Source of the DNA: Aphelocoma coerulescens
Taxonomy: Eukaryota > Chordata > Aves > Passeriformes > Corvidae
Direction: 5' to 3'
DNA: 64,000 nucleotides
NCBI RefSeq assembly: GCF_041296385.1
Contig: NW_027184085.1
Span: 59,244,109-59,308,108, forward strand
The translations under genes were made by a program, and so were the position numbers. The notes below the pieces were generated by a model that searched no databases, was not told the DNA's origin, and worked only from the letters and a program-made list of their open reading frames with translations. Positions 36,201 through 49,958 of the stretch are shown here, one piece after another. How positions within the stretch are numbered: position 1 is the stretch's first letter; the number at the start of each line of letters is the position of its first letter.

Positions 36201-38026
36201 CAGGACATTTTCTCAAAAGTACAGCAAACGAATGCATAACCTTCACATTTAGAAAGTCCTCTGTTTTTAAAGGGACAGGATAGTCATGCAGGAAAAAGGT
36301 AGATTATCTTAGTTAAAAGCAGTTTTTCAGAGCTACTCTTTTCAACTTAATGAATTCATAAAATCATCTTAAGTTGTCAGCAAAAGTAGCAACACATTAA
36401 TTTTGATTATTTAGAGGAGAATTACAGGGTTGATTGTAGTAAGATTTAGGAAGTCAGATTTGCAAGGGAAGAAGCACTGGGAAACTGGGAACTGGGTATG
36501 TGTTTGCTCCTCAGCAGCAAACTCTGAATATTTTCACTGTCTGTAAACTAGCTGTATTTTCTTATTAAAGAAAAACCAGTAAAATTTGTAGCTTGCTTGT
36601 TCATGAACTTTTCAAGGTTTGAACATAATGTTTTGGCTTTTTAAAGGGAATATTAAAATTCCAAGATTGTTTTCACCTACAAATGATCAGAAAATAAGCA
36701 GTGCCCACATGTGAAATTTCTCAAATCCTTGCATATGTCTCCCAAAAAAAAAAATAATCTTCTCATTGCTTCTTTTACTTTAAAACACAATACTCAAGGG
36801 ACTGTCATTTTTAATGAGCTAGAGGTTGGTTTAGTACAGTTACAGTTATTCTCGACTAGCTATTTTTTCAGTATATTTCAGTTCACATGCATCCTTACTA
36901 ATTGTAATGGGGCGTATCAGAGGTCATGCAAATCTGGTTGAGATGATTCATCTTTGTCTTGATCTGTGTGGTTGCTTGAAAAATCCTGGGTGTTCCATTC
37001 CACGCTTTTGTTATTCTTAATTTATGAACTATCAGCTGTGTGTTCTCAATTTCCAGATGTTGGAACAGGCAGCCCATTTCAAACTACTGCCATGCAACAG
37101 TAAGAAGGCTAATTATATACACAAAATAAAGTTTTTTCAGGTGTCAGAGCAGAAGCCTTTAACAATTGAGCCATGCACCTCCACAAACACTTGTAAGAGT
37201 ACTCCACAAAGGAATTTTTCAAAGTAATGCAGGATATGGCCAGAAGGTTAAGGTCACTTGTGCTGTCCTTCTTTGTTTCACTGTCTAGACTACATTGGTT
37301 TTTTGAATAGTAAACTCTTAAGTTATATACTAAGATGATTTGCAATGATTACCAGCTGTTGGTAATCTGTACCAGCGTAAACTCTAAAATCTAATACTTA
37401 AAATGTTGTGAATGGACAAGATATTTCTACAAAACATGTACACATAGAGTAGACACTTTCTGTTTATAATTTACTGGGAAGAGAATTTTGTTGCAGAGTA
37501 GTCCCTTCTCAATAACCTGTAATTCTTGTCCATTACAGAGAAGGGAATGATTTACAAGGAATTTTTTCTGTCTTTTTACACAAAAAAACCCCCATAAAAG
37601 TTGATATTCGAAATCATCCTCATCTTTTAACAGTAGAGGTGTTAATGTTGTAGGTGTGGTAGTCGTCTTTCACAGGGTTTCACAGCAGTATCAACAGGAT
37701 GAAGTCTCATGATATTGCTAGATTAAAGCCTCTCAGGTTAGGTCAAAGACACTCTCACGTGTCCTTGTTTTCTAGAGAAGATTTGGTAGAATTTTACAGT
37801 CATTATAAATACCACAGGTAAAGTCTGACTGGGTTCAAAAGTACCTAAATGTTCACAATTTTGTACAAGTCCCTTTGCCTCAGTTGGCTCTGAGAAGAGG
37901 TGCTTGACCAAACGCTTGGTGTATTCTTGTAGGTCTGCAGACCATCATGGTTTCTGACTGGGATTCTTGTACTAAGCAGATGTACTCGAATGACTTTTTT
38001 TCCAGCTGGAAGAGACTTTTACTATA
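33206..38026. other. Unique DNA without a recognisable gene
   Basis: I see no gene. An 11-12-base tandem unit lies at 33888-33932, and T-rich runs lie near 33309 and 35250. Around 36065-36215 there is a 'tgtgttgggtttacc' start reminiscent of ERVL LTR ends, but the rest does not follow and I do not call it. Confidence 0.55.
33888..33932 (+). repeat. Short tandem repeat, 11-12-base unit
   Basis: GACATCCTTTG, GACATCCTTTTT, GACGTCCTTTT and GACATCGCCTT follow one another. The units are imperfect, giving about four copies. Confidence 0.75.
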
Positions 38027-38230
38027 TACGAGGTCAGATTGAAATGTATAGCCACTCTTCCTCCTGTGCCTCCTCCAGGCTCATATATCATTGAGTAACC
38101 AGCTGGAAATAGCTGTGTAAGCACAGAACTAGCTGAACCATTCAGTTGGGATTCAAGGATACAGGCAAGGGCAGGAATGCATCTGATTAGGTCACGAATG
38201 ATGAGAGCCGAGGTTAGTCGCTCTCACATT
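38027..38230 (+). mobile_element. Possible mariner-type terminal repeat and fragment
   Basis: TACGAGGTCAGATTGAAATG at 38027 fits the loose pattern of mariner inverted-repeat ends (TACGAGG then G-rich, then AAA-T) and is preceded by TA, the mariner target. I could not find the opposite inverted end or a transposase frame. The right limit is arbitrary. Confidence 0.3.
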
Positions 38231-41200
38231 TCTAGCCTTCATCACTAGATTACTATTGCCACATTGCTAATATATATTAAAATTGTGTGAAATATTTGTT
38301 TCAGCAATTAATCTAACCCCTTTGATCTGGTCTTTCCACAGCTAGGCAGTCTTTTGCTCTTGGCTTTATACAGACATGTATCCAATTTATCTAAAAGGAA
38401 ACATTATTTCCTGTCTTTAGGTATCTTTTAAAAATGATTTTCATAGAATTGCTTAATGAACACAGTGATGATTAGTTTCTCAGCCTATACATGCAGGAAT
38501 GAGACCAATTTCTTTCTGTAAGGTGGGAGTTAGCACTGCTCCTTGCAAAATGAGTCAGGTTTACATAAAAATCACAAAATTACATCAAAACTGAAAATAA
38601 ATAAAGGCAAAATAGTAATCCAACTTACGTGAATTGAAAGTTTGAAAAACAGTTTCAAGTGTTGTTCAATCACTTTAATCTATTTTCAGGGGTTTACAAC
38701 ACTTCTCACCTTATGATAATATTTTTCTCTCAGACCTGATGAAAAAATAAACTTGACATTTTTCAGATAAGCCAGAGGCTTTTTTCCTCTGACCAGTTCC
38801 AGTTATGGTAGTGAAAATTACTCAAAGGGAATGGCTTTTAGGTTTTTAACATGGACTTCTGAGATTCAGATACCAGGAAGATAGTTGATATTTCAGTTTT
38901 TAACCTAGGGTGATATGGTTCTACTGCAAAATATGATTCGAGGAGGAATATAAACTATACAAATGCAATTGTAATATTTACTGGTAGCTTTTCTTGTTTT
39001 TAAACTATGTTTTAAAACACTAAAATGCTGTATGTGGTGAATACGTTCTTCTGTAAAATATGTATTTTGATAAAAGGAAATCAAAATTATCCAGAATTCA
39101 GCCATACAAACTCAAATAATGAAAAAATTATGTAATCTCCTTCTGGCTTAGATATCTCTTGTCTCATATCTAGCCATATTTGTTATTTAATTGAACTACA
39201 AGGTTCAGAGAATTCTGTAGTGTTTAATAAGGTTGGGTCTTATTTTAGCACTAGTTTTTTTCAATTTCAGTTTTTATATTACAAAGTGCTTTCTTTTAGG
39301 ATTTAGTCATCAACAGATAGAAATATTGTTTTCATAATTTAAAGTTTAATGCAACTAGTGGCTGTAAAATCTTTAGGCAAGCTGCTGATCAAAGCATTTT
39401 CCCCATTTTTTCTCTTTTTTTAATGTTGCAAGTTGAAATGCTGGCATTTGTAAACTGTATTTACTGAGACTGCAGGCGAGTTTTTAGGCTGAGAAGCCCT
39501 CAGCGCTTCTTCTTGCCTATGTTTAGTGGTTTTGGCACTTCTGAGATTCAATTAACTTCAGTTCTGGGGAAATCACATTATAAGCAAAATTTTCCCCTGT
39601 AAACATATTTTATGCAAGCCATTTTTAAAATAACTGTTTCAGCAAGGATAGAGCACTCTGACACAAATCTATGACACAAATCTTTCTTTTAAAAGCAATT
39701 TTTTTTAGCATGTTATTTCTTTTTATTTTTCTTTGTGATACAAAATTACTATAAAGGCTAAATAAGTCTGTAAGAGACAGTAACCCTACAGATTTTTCTT
39801 CTCAGTTAATTCACATTTCCCAGCATAATGACAGATATTTTAAATAGGTGGCAAATTTAAATTAGATATTGTTGGGCAATTCTTGTTCTTATACCTGTTC
39901 AATTAATCCTGTAGAGTTCTTCTGGACATAAATTAAAAAATCCCAGAAACAGGTGAATTTCAACTTCCTTGCTTTATCTCAATTGATCATGGGTCAATTT
40001 TTTTGTCATATATGGCTACTCAATTTCATAATTCTATTGTGTTTTGCAATTAAAAATAAGAAACAATGATACCAGTAGGAAATAAAGACACATGACTAAA
40101 GTTTCTTGAATTTTTTTTTCCAAAATTTTGGATGGACTGTAAGAAACAACTTTTTGCAAAAGATTAGAATCCTCAATTTTTGTCTAATTATTAACAGTAC
40201 TTCATGATATTCTGAAGCAAAAGCTGACATCACAAGTCTAAACAAAAACAAATGGGACTGGGCTTGCTCTTACCCATTTCTTTTATTTTCCACTTAAAAC
40301 AGTAGTATAGTTTTTACTCTAGATACAGGGCGCTCACATAAAAAGCAAGATGAAGAATGGAAAAATCTCCCACCTCTTTTCCACCTTCCTAATTTTCTTC
40401 AAATATATTTTGTTTGAGAAAAAAGTGGGATCAGGTTGATGAAGACATAGGAAAGTGTAACAGCAGAAGGTAAATACAGGACCACTACCATCAGATACAG
40501 CAATAGAACAAAAGAGGTCAGTGCTTCAATTGCAGTGGAAGCGGGTGAACAGAATAATAAAGCTACTAGACTAATACCACGACAGGGGCAAGAGCAAATG
40601 TTATCAAGAAAGAAAAAATCTGCAGATATTGCTTTTGCAATAAATAGAAACAAGAACTGTCATTGCCATCATGATCAGGGTGAAAGAACGAAAGAAGCAG
40701 GGGGAAAGCCTCAGTCTTGCTAAAAATGTCAGCAAACAGGATCTTTTCTTTTGCTTCTGTAAGTCCTTCTACTACTTAGAGAACCAAACAACTCATATGA
40801 AGGGTACAATCTAGGTGCTACCTACAAGAATGTGTGCCATCATGAGCAACCAGCTACAGTGACTGCAATAAGCCATCTCTGTGTTATCCAAAATCCTCTG
40901 AAATCAAACAGAAATTTTTAGATATGGATTAAATAGATTTTGAAGAAGGAAAGATGCAACCATAACAAAATCCTTCAAGTTCAGTGCTGCAATAAGCCTT
41001 CCCTATTTTAACCTTGGCTTAGACATCCCTCATGTTACATTAAGAGACTTCTGGAAAACTCAGAAATGAGATGTTCAGGGGAAAGAAAAATAATTTTGAA
41101 TCTCTACTAGATCTACCCTAGGCTGTTTTACAAGGCCTGATGCTTGTGTGGTACCCTGGAAGCTCAGGGCAGACATAGTATTGTCTATTCTGATGATTGA

Positions 41201-42619
41201 TTGCATTTATGTAAGATTGGAAGACAAAAGGTCAAAGCTGCAAGGAATGAAAAAGCAATTGTTAACTACTTCTTTTTTGCACATCCTTTGCCCTAAGCCT
41301 AGACATGGGAAGCAGTCTGAGCTCCATCTAGACCTTTGGTACAGGGGCTAGTACAGGCTGAATGAGTCCTTTGACACTGGGGATTACTCAGCTGAGGGTT
41401 TGGGATGTGAGCACAATCCTATAAGTTGCAATTCACAGAAGTATTTTGTAGCATCTCTTTTCTCCATGAGGACGTTCTCTAGAATGGCTAGTGCCCATGA
41501 AGTGCCCATTTATCATTGATGTATTATTTGAGGTTATCTATATAATAGAATTACAATTCTACTGTGCGTTGGGAATCTTCTTTGGACTTTCTGGTTAAAG
41601 AGTAAATGTATGAAATATAAACTTTAATATTGAGCTATAACAATTTTGAAATGTCCTTTCCTCTCCTTGAGTTCATTCAGCCTCCAGAGAAACTTTCAAA
41701 GCCCATTAGTTTATTTCAGCTTGGGTTTCTCATCTCAATCTTAAATAGCAAGAAATAAGATTTAATGACTTTAGAGGTCATGACTTCTTTGTCATATAGT
41801 GTCTTGATTTGGTGACCTGCTTCATTATGACCAGAACTGTATTACTTGTTTATTCCCTGAGCACTGAAACTTAAAATATTCTCTTTCTCACTTTCAACCT
41901 TTTAAACACAGCATTTTTTATTAATCATTATGAAATGAAGACATAAGCTATTTAAGTACTTTGTTGAAGTTCACAATATCAAAGACAAGTTATACTGTGT
42001 GATCCAGTTTACAGTTTAGAACTACAATCAAAAATGTACTCACTTTGCTCACAGTCATTGCTGTTGGAAAAGTGCATCAAGGTAGTATACCATCTAACAG
42101 TTAGGTATCTGCATTAGAAAAGAAAGGAACTGTAACAAAGTGTCTTTTTGTTAAAGTAGTTAAACAAAAAATCCATCTAGAAACTTCTTAGTCTATTGAA
42201 AGGTAAACTTTTGTCAGAATTTAGTACAGATACATTAAGTAATTCCACCTGTCTTATGTCGCTTTTAGTAAAGAGCACATCAGCAAAAGGTTGGTTTTCA
42301 AAATGTTCTTACTTGTTACAGTACTAACAAGCAAAAGGTAGTTTGCCTGATTCTGGCTGTTGTGGAGAGAACTGTAGCTGACAATATCCCATGACTCACA
42401 GAGACTCCACTTTAGCCTCCTAGGATTCTTGATTACCCAGACTTATATGCCTTATGACATTAGATTTCTCAGTGTGTCCTTGCTCCATCTCTGGATGCAT
42501 CCTCCCTACACTGATCAGCTGCCTTTGATCCTGATCATCAGGAGAAGATCATTGCTCACACTTTATATCTAGAGCACTGGTTTGTAGTACCATTGACTCA
42601 ACAGGACCACAGAAAAATT
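38231..42619. other. Unique AT-rich DNA without a recognisable gene
   Basis: No exon, RNA gene or repeat family is recognised. A small 12-base tandem (GACACAAATCTAT) occurs near 39659. Confidence 0.6.
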
Positions 42620-43325
42620 TATGTTGAAAAAGGTCTCTGGAATTCAACTAACCAGTCTCAAAAGCAAGTTAAATGTGACAGTTCCTTTAATGTGACATCA
42701 GGCTGCTCAGGGCGGTGTCATATCAAGTTTTAAAGGTCTCCATGGATTGCTTTAGCCTCTTTGGACGACCAGTGCTTAACTGCTTTCACTGTCCAGATTT
42801 CCTTAGAACCAGCCAGAACACTCTCTGCGGCAAGCCATGTGTGATACCTCTGGTACTTTACCTTTGTAGCTCTGAGTAGAGTCTGGCTCCATCTTAACCC
42901 AGCTTTGTGCAGAGGAAGCCTGTAATTAGCTTGCTTCTGGGCCAAACAAATGCACTTCCCTTGTCCTCTCCTCAGATGCCGTCTGTCCCAGGCTCCTAAT
43001 CAACCTTACGGCCCTTTACTGGTCTCACCCCAATTTGTCTGCACAGGGAAGTCTAAAACTGGACACAAATATTTCAGAGGTAACCTCATTAATGTCAAAT
43101 AGAGGTAAATAATAACTTCCCTAACCTGTACCAGCACATGGGCTTCCTCCATCCTAGACCCATAATTTTACCCTGATCACAAACTTCACACAGTTCCTGT
43201 TAGATTATTCTTCCAATTTATCGCAGGTTAATTTCTTCTATGCCCTGTGTTACCAGTTCTTCCCCAAAATCTGACATCAATTTGATGAGATAATATTCCT
43301 ACAAAGGTCATTGAAGAAGATGTTC
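42620..43325 (-). mobile_element. CR1 fragment, minus strand
   Basis: On the minus strand this follows the C-terminal part of CR1 RT toward its 3' end. Diagnostic plus-strand blocks are 'gctgctcagggc' near 42702, 'gtctggctccatctt' near 42881, and 'aactggacaca' near 43060 followed by a decayed 'ggtaacctcattaatg'. The left edge has 'aaaggtctctggaattcaac', the complement of a CR1 3' end. It is old, with many indels and no open frame. Confidence 0.65.
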
Positions 43326-45170
43326 ACATTTTGAAACCTTGAACAATATCATTCACAAAAAATTGCTAGCTATGCTACTCTCTAGGCTCAGAAACTCACT
43401 TATTTTTCTCACTATGAACAGTGTATCTCTTCCAAATAACTAACTTATTACTGTATTGAAACGCTTGGTAACATCAATATGAAAAACATTCTTTGTTCTC
43501 CATATTTTTCATAAAACTGCAGCCAGTTTGTCTCTAAACCAGGTAGACCAAGCACTATAGACCCAGATACTGGATCTATGTTTCATACTGAAAAATCCAG
43601 TCCAGCTGTTTCTAATTTGCTTCTTGTCCTTTTGTGCTTGGAGATGGCTTCTGTGAGGATTTATTTCTTGATTTTCCTACGGACAGAGGTTAAACTGAAG
43701 CTGTCGGGCCTGTGTTTTCCAAGATCCTTCTGTTACACTTGCCTTTCTCCACCATTTGGGATTTCTGCTGGTGAAATTACTCTTCAAAGTTGATAGAGAA
43801 TAGCCTTTAAGTGACTAGGGGAGTTCTATCAGCACCACTGGATGAACCCTATGGGTGCATATATTTATTAAAAAACAAGAAAATTAGTGTTCTCTTTACT
43901 GCCATCCAAAAGGCAAAAAAATGAGCATGATTAATATCAAAGTTTAGTGAATGTAACTACAGACAAGGAAGAGGGCATCTTTCAGTAGGGCTTTCCATCT
44001 ACACAGGGCAAACAAGCTTCTTCACTGCCAGCCCTTGCTCTATTTGCATAATTTTGTGTACATTCAAAGGGACAGATGTGAAAAAAAACCCTTCAGTCTC
44101 ATCCTTTCCTTATTTTATTAGTCCAATAATAATCTAAGTTTCAACTTCTTGTTATTTTTTAACTTGGACTATTCTTGGGAAGGTAATAATTTCTGTTTTC
44201 GTTGGTGAAAGCAAGAAGACTGTCATAAGACTGTGAAACTTGTCCATGGCCAATTATAAGGCTTATACAGAAGCAGCAGCTAACACAACCATGTGTGGTT
44301 TGGACCCCAGATCCCACAGGCTGAGCCACAGTCTAGGGAGAAATGTTGCTCAGGCTTTACGTATTTTTGTACAAGAGAATGAGAATAGTGTTTCAGACAG
44401 CCAGGAATAGGTCCTGAAGGAGAAGAAGTATAAGTGTCTGAGTTCATTACAATTGACTAGTCACCTTATAACCAAGATATTTTTTATTTACTTGAACTGC
44501 AGTTGAAAGTCTCAAGAGAAAGCAAGGTCATAATAAGGGCTACATTTTATTTTAAAATCAGCTAATTAATGCAATAACTTCCTGGACTTTCCAATCGCTG
44601 GGTAATGACATTTTTAAAACAACGTGATCTTTAAAATGATAAAATGCTTTTAAGAAAAAATTTTTGGTAATATAGTCTTCCAGGGACTTTATTAATATAT
44701 GGATAAACCTCCAGCTGGGTCTTTAGTCTTAGAAAACTGATGGAAACATGATTTATTAAAATATACAAGGTATTGAAGGACACTGTTTTAAATAAAGTTC
44801 AAAAATCATCTAAGTTTTTGGAATCCTAAACTGAGCTTCAGGCAGAGATAAATATTGTGATAAAGTGTTTTGTAAATGGTTTTATATTTCCTTAAGTAAG
44901 TCTGCTCTAGATTTTTTTTAACTGAACAGATTGAATTAATATATTCTTAAGATGTTTATATGTTGCCTACAGTTGGACTAGACATTTTTCCTTTGTCTGG
45001 ATCATTATTACTAGTAATTTCTCCTGTATAAGTCTCAGTAGAACAAATTGAGAACCCCAAACATTTCATATCATGAACTAACTGTCTGCTACCAGTTTCA
45101 AGTCCTTCACATTCAGTATTTGAAAATGGATGTCAATTTGCTTGCAACCATGGATAAACACCAAGGCTGT
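43326..45170. other. Unique DNA without a recognisable gene
   Basis: I see no gene or repeat that I can support here. Confidence 0.6.
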
Positions 45171-45598
45171 TGTAGTTTAGAATGGTATTCTCCAATTTAG
45201 TGTTCCCACTGAAACCACTCCAAACCATGTGCTGCTCACTAATTCATCCCTCCTCCTGATGTCCCCTGGGACAGGCTGGAGAGGAGAATTAGAGGCACAA
45301 AAGGTAAAGATCATGGGTTGAGATAAGAACAATTTACTGGAAAAAGCAATGAGATAAACAAACAGTAACAACAACAATACTATTGACAGAGAGTAAAAGA
45401 AAGAGGCAAACGATTCTCATGGAATACCCCTGAAAATTGCCAGCTTCTCTCTGCTGCCATGCTGTCCCCATGTGGAAAACAGCCTTCCCCCCCATGCTGA
45501 GAAAATGAGTGAAGTGGTAAAGAATAACCTCGGAGTCCTGGACACACCTCTTCCTGGCTACTGCAAAAAGTTCACCTGTCCTGGCTGGACACACTACA
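45171..45598 (-). mobile_element. ERVL-type LTR, minus orientation
   Basis: The element begins TGTAGTTTAG (or TGTTGTAG three bases earlier) and ends CACACTACA, an imperfect inverted pair. Inner blocks such as 'gggacaggctggagagga', 'gggttgagataag' and 'aatttactgg' follow the same order as in the ERVL LTR at 18375. The orientation is inferred from that parallel. It is 428 bp and flanked by non-retroviral DNA, so probably a solo LTR. I found no clear target duplication. Confidence 0.7.
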
Positions 45599-48500
45599 TT
45601 TATTTTCCTAACACATAATGAAAATCTTACTGTTTCTGCACTCTGCTGTCAGACTTGACCACCCTCGAGCATCACTGAAGAGTTAAAGCTCATGCTAGAA
45701 AACATGTAATGTTATCACGATTTGATTTTACTTCCTTAAAAGAAACTTCCATAGTTTTCTGTCAAAACATAAAGCTAATTTTTTCAAGAAACAGCTTCAT
45801 CTACCTTAATGTTATGTCACAACAGAGCAGTGGTGTTAGAATCCAAGATCTCTGAAGTCCACAGATGTGACAGCTAAACAGTATATTTCCTTTCCTTAAA
45901 AAGGAGAGACGAGACAAAAAAATAATTTCTAAAACAGGCCTCCCAAGAGTCAATTGGCTAAGTAAGATTCTAACCTAGAGATGTTTCATTAGAAACCATT
46001 TCAATCAAAAAGACTCCAAAATCAAATACACTTCCGTAAATTATTGGGATTTGTCAAACTGCTAGCGTAATTGAGGATGTTTGGTCATGTCAAAGTTAGA
46101 ATAACTTGGAATAAAATCCACTATCCTCATAATTTTGAAAGAATTACCCAGAAAAATGGCCTTATATGTTACGATAAACTTTTATAATAACTCAGAAAAT
46201 ACAATCTGACCCACTGAAATACTAATCTTCTTCCTTGGAAGTTTTTCACATGGAAAATAATATTTATTCTTTTGAGACTCTATTAAAGTGGAATTAAATT
46301 CTGTATTTAAAGAAAACTATATTATTGATTTGTCTGTGAAAAGGAAGTCCACATTTCTTTACTTTATCAGTGATGAGGACTTTTCTCACTGCTTTGCCAA
46401 GAAGACCATACCAATTCCATTGACTGCATAAAAGTACATCTCAATGGGATTTTCAAATATAGACTATAAGTAAGGGCATTCTTGTCCATAATGTAAACAG
46501 GTTCCTGCATGTTAGCATTGCCAAGGCACAGCCAAGGTATTAAACATCCTATGAAATTAACACAGAGAAAAGTCCAAATGTATATATTGTCTCAATGAGA
46601 TCAATAATTACTATCTCTCCATATACTTAGAACATATTTATGGAGAACATCCATATAGACAAATGTATGTATTTCAGGAATGTAGAATGTTTAAAGGAAG
46701 CTATCACAACTCCTCTCCCCCTTACTTTTCTGCCTCCTATTTCTTTTGTTTCTACAGCCTAGTGGCAGCCAACATGATTGTGTTTGGCTGCCAAGTGATT
46801 TGCCCCATGACTGAGCTCAATATAATGCAGCCCCAGCAGAGTCTTTGTTCCTCTCTAGATGTGAGGCCCTTTCCCTTACCTGCTCCCTCCTGCGTGGTTA
46901 CAGCGATTCCTACAAAACCTTCTCTGCCATGTAGAGATTTGCAGTCCTTGCAGCTACTTCACAGGGGTACCCAGAGGGTTGTAGGCTTTTTTTCCACTAG
47001 ATTATTGTCTGTAGCACAGTGAAAGTGGATCTGATGTCTGATGTTACCCTGTTTGACCTGGGAGCAGCATCACTCAGACAAAAGCTTCCTCAAAGTCAGT
47101 TTGAAGCTTTATCACTTGGCCACTGCAACAGTAATTGCCCTTAAAATTTCAAATCTCAATGTATAACTGGCTTGCAAATTCTCACGAACTGTCTTTCAAC
47201 CCAAATGAAACTGAAAGGCTGTTATAATCCCCAGAAAAATAGGATTGATAAAACTGTGTCAGCATCTCCTTTTCCCTTAACTGTAAGATTTCTTCACTTG
47301 GTGATGATGTGTGTTTATTTCACAACAATCAATGCCTTGAGCTGGTTGTTGATTGATATATAAATTAGACAGAACTCTAAAAAAAATCCTTCTTTTTCTG
47401 TATGCCTATTTATTGGTTATAAAATATAAATGTTAAGTAATAGTGGAGAACCTAAAGTTTGGTTCATTCAGGAATTAAATGCTCTAAAAAGTGAGTGAAC
47501 TTCAAAGCTTTTCATGTAGGAAAATTGCTCTGATTTTATTCACACATATCAAGAGAAAATGGGGTTCTAATCTGGACTTCCTAGCATAATCATCCACATC
47601 AAATACCTAGATTTGCTTTTTCGAGTGATAGCTCTTCTACTCCCAATATTGAATGGCCAAATAATATAACTTGCATTGAAAGAGAGAAAAGGACTGTCTT
47701 CTCAAGTGCTGGAAATTGGTTTGGATCTAGTAAAATTAATGCACGTGTACTCGGATTCACTAATCTGAATGGGCTGTTAGTACCAATAGGAGAGAATAAT
47801 ATGATTTCACAGATCCATTTACAGGGATTTTTTGTAGGACAGAAGTTATTCACTATATTGGAGATGAATAAGACATTTTGAGACATTTGCTTATTGGAAT
47901 TTGGAAGCAAGGCACACCATATTATCAAGAAAACATTTAAAATTAAATCAGCTGTACCTTCTTTTGTCTAAAAATATTTAAGTATATTTTCATTGGTTTT
48001 CTTGCATCTTGGAAATTTTTTAGGTATGCAAATATTTTAAAGAAAAAAATTATTTCTTACCATGTTTGTATATTGTGTGGATGATGAATTGGTTAGCTAA
48101 GACTTAAGTACAGAAGCTGAGCAGATTGCAAGTATGGATGGAACTAGGATGAATTAAATCAAGTGGGTGGATGTCAATAATCGTTTGTGTTTTTTGCAGA
48201 TGCCGCCACAGAAAACATAGATTAAGGGGAGTACCTACAGTGCCTTTCTCTCTTTACCCTGTTTCTGTTTCATGGGTGGTACAGTTCTCTGCAAAGCCAT
48301 AGTGAAAGAGAGCATTGTGGGCCTGCTAGAAGGTCTGCTCACTGTCCAGAGCACCCACATGCTTCTCACAATCATGGTAGGACAATAGCAGCTCTGTCAC
48401 CAGAACACTGAGGAATTTCTTGTCCTCTTTAACTGTTTCTTCATACCCTGATCATGTGTGGTTTTCATGAAAATGTCCATATGGTGATGACAGGCTTAGC

Positions 48501-49129
48501 TCTATAAAGCAAGATTTGCTTTTTTACTGCTTGCTGAAACCTCTCAGAGGGCCTTGAGAAGAAAGAATGGCTTTGAACCTTATCAGGTCAGTCAAGATTT
48601 ATAAATTATATTTCCTTTGCTCTTAAATTTGCTTCTTGGTGAAATCATGTTTTTGACATGCATAAGTTTTGTGCATATCTTGATGTAGATATGAAAACTC
48701 AGTTTATAAATTAAACAGTCTTATTGAATAGAACAAGTAATTATGAAGAAGTAATTGTTTCCATTTATATTTTATCTATTTAGAATTTCTAATAAATAAT
48801 TCAAATTAGTCACTCATAAAGACATATTTTAAAAAATCAAGACCAAGGTACAGCATATGTCAATTGTATTAATTTCTGTGTCAAGTACCAGTGCTAGATA
48901 TACATCTTAGTCTGGGCCTAACTGCAACTGACATGGGTTCATCATAACCCCACCTTAGGATGAAGTTAGCTGTGATCACAATTATCCATGCAGTATCTTT
49001 ACTTGAAAATCTGATAAACTCTTCTCCACACCCTTTGTGGTTCCAGAAACGTTAAGCCTCTTCAGAAATCCTCCTTTGATTAATTTTTATTACATGCACT
49101 TGTGTCTTTATTGTTCTGGTTAAAAATGG
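45599..49129. other. Mostly unique DNA; GC-richer patch at 46700-47020
   Basis: No exon or RNA gene is supported. The patch at 46700-47020 has an AATATAA-like TATA word and pyrimidine-rich sequence that could be a decayed LTR, and holds a 119-codon open frame. Neither reading is firm. Confidence 0.5.
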
Positions 49130-49297
49130 AATGGAGTATGATGAATGTGATAATACCCACCTAAAGGTCTTGAAGAAGCTGGCAGAAACTTGCCAAACCA
49201 TTTTCAATCATTTAACTGCAGTCCTGGTCAACCAGGAAGGACCTAGATGACTAGAAGTTAGCAAATGTGATGTCCACCTACAAGAAGGATGGGAAGG
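49130..49297 (+). mobile_element. CR1 fragment, RT part left of a nested LTR
   Basis: The sequence follows the CR1 RT segment ending '...acaagaaggatgggaaggtag'. It continues in register after the LTR with 'atccagaaaactac' at 49968, showing that one CR1 copy was split. Stops interrupt the frame. Confidence 0.75.
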
Positions 49298-49958
49298 TAG
49301 AGCAGTGCAGGTAGCTCCAGCTGCTCTGTCTCCTCAGGAGAACTCAGACAACCAGCTGTGGTGGTCAGCTACCCAAGTTTCGCATGTAACTTTCAGTTGT
49401 GGTGAGAACCCAGGATTCCTTTGTTCTGCTGTTTGCATGTTTTTCCCTGATTGGTTAATGTTTTTCTCTCCTTGCTTTATGTATGCGGTTGTGTATATTC
49501 ATTTTCCCAAGTTTACTATGCATCAGTTCTAGAAAGTTCTTTGTTCCTCAATGCCCCATTGGTTCCTTCCCTAAATCCCTCCTTTGTGTTATTTCCATTG
49601 GTTCCCTTGCACTTAAATCTGCCTCCTGTCAAGTATCCCATTTGCTGTATCCCTCATCCCCGCCTTTCCTATCCCCACTATAAAATCCCTGGACCCTTGT
49701 CAGATCCCTGGCTCTCCATCTCCTCCCCCCTCATTGTCTTGCCTCAATAAACCTTCTGTGTAGAAATTACATGGAGAGTCCCCTCTCTCTCCCTTCTTTG
49801 CCTCTGCCTGTGTGCCTTCACACCCTGTTTAGAAACGGGCCCCTCGGGTGAGGAGCGCACCTTCATCTGCCTGCGCTTTTGTGTGTGTCTGCTGTAGTGC
49901 AGTTGGGTTGCGCCTACACCTCCGGGCTCTCTTTGAGTTAGCACGCAAAAATCTGACA
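49298..49958 (+). mobile_element. Solo LTR nested in CR1, plus orientation
   Basis: This element splits a CR1. TATAAAA lies at 49679-49685 and AATAAA at 49746-49751, with ATTGG boxes upstream. A U5-like part of about 200 bases ends in TCTGACA at 49958. The flanks GGAAGG (49292-49297) and GGAAAG (49959-49964) look like a 6-bp duplication with one mismatch, which sets the edges. The start would then be TA, probably a mutated TG; an alternative start is the TGTGGTGG at 49357. The layout resembles the LTR at 1247. Confidence 0.75.

Noticed and set aside
36065..36290. LTR-like start 'tgtgttgggtttacc'
   Set aside because: Only the first bases resemble an ERVL LTR end. No matching second end, TATA box or target duplication was found.
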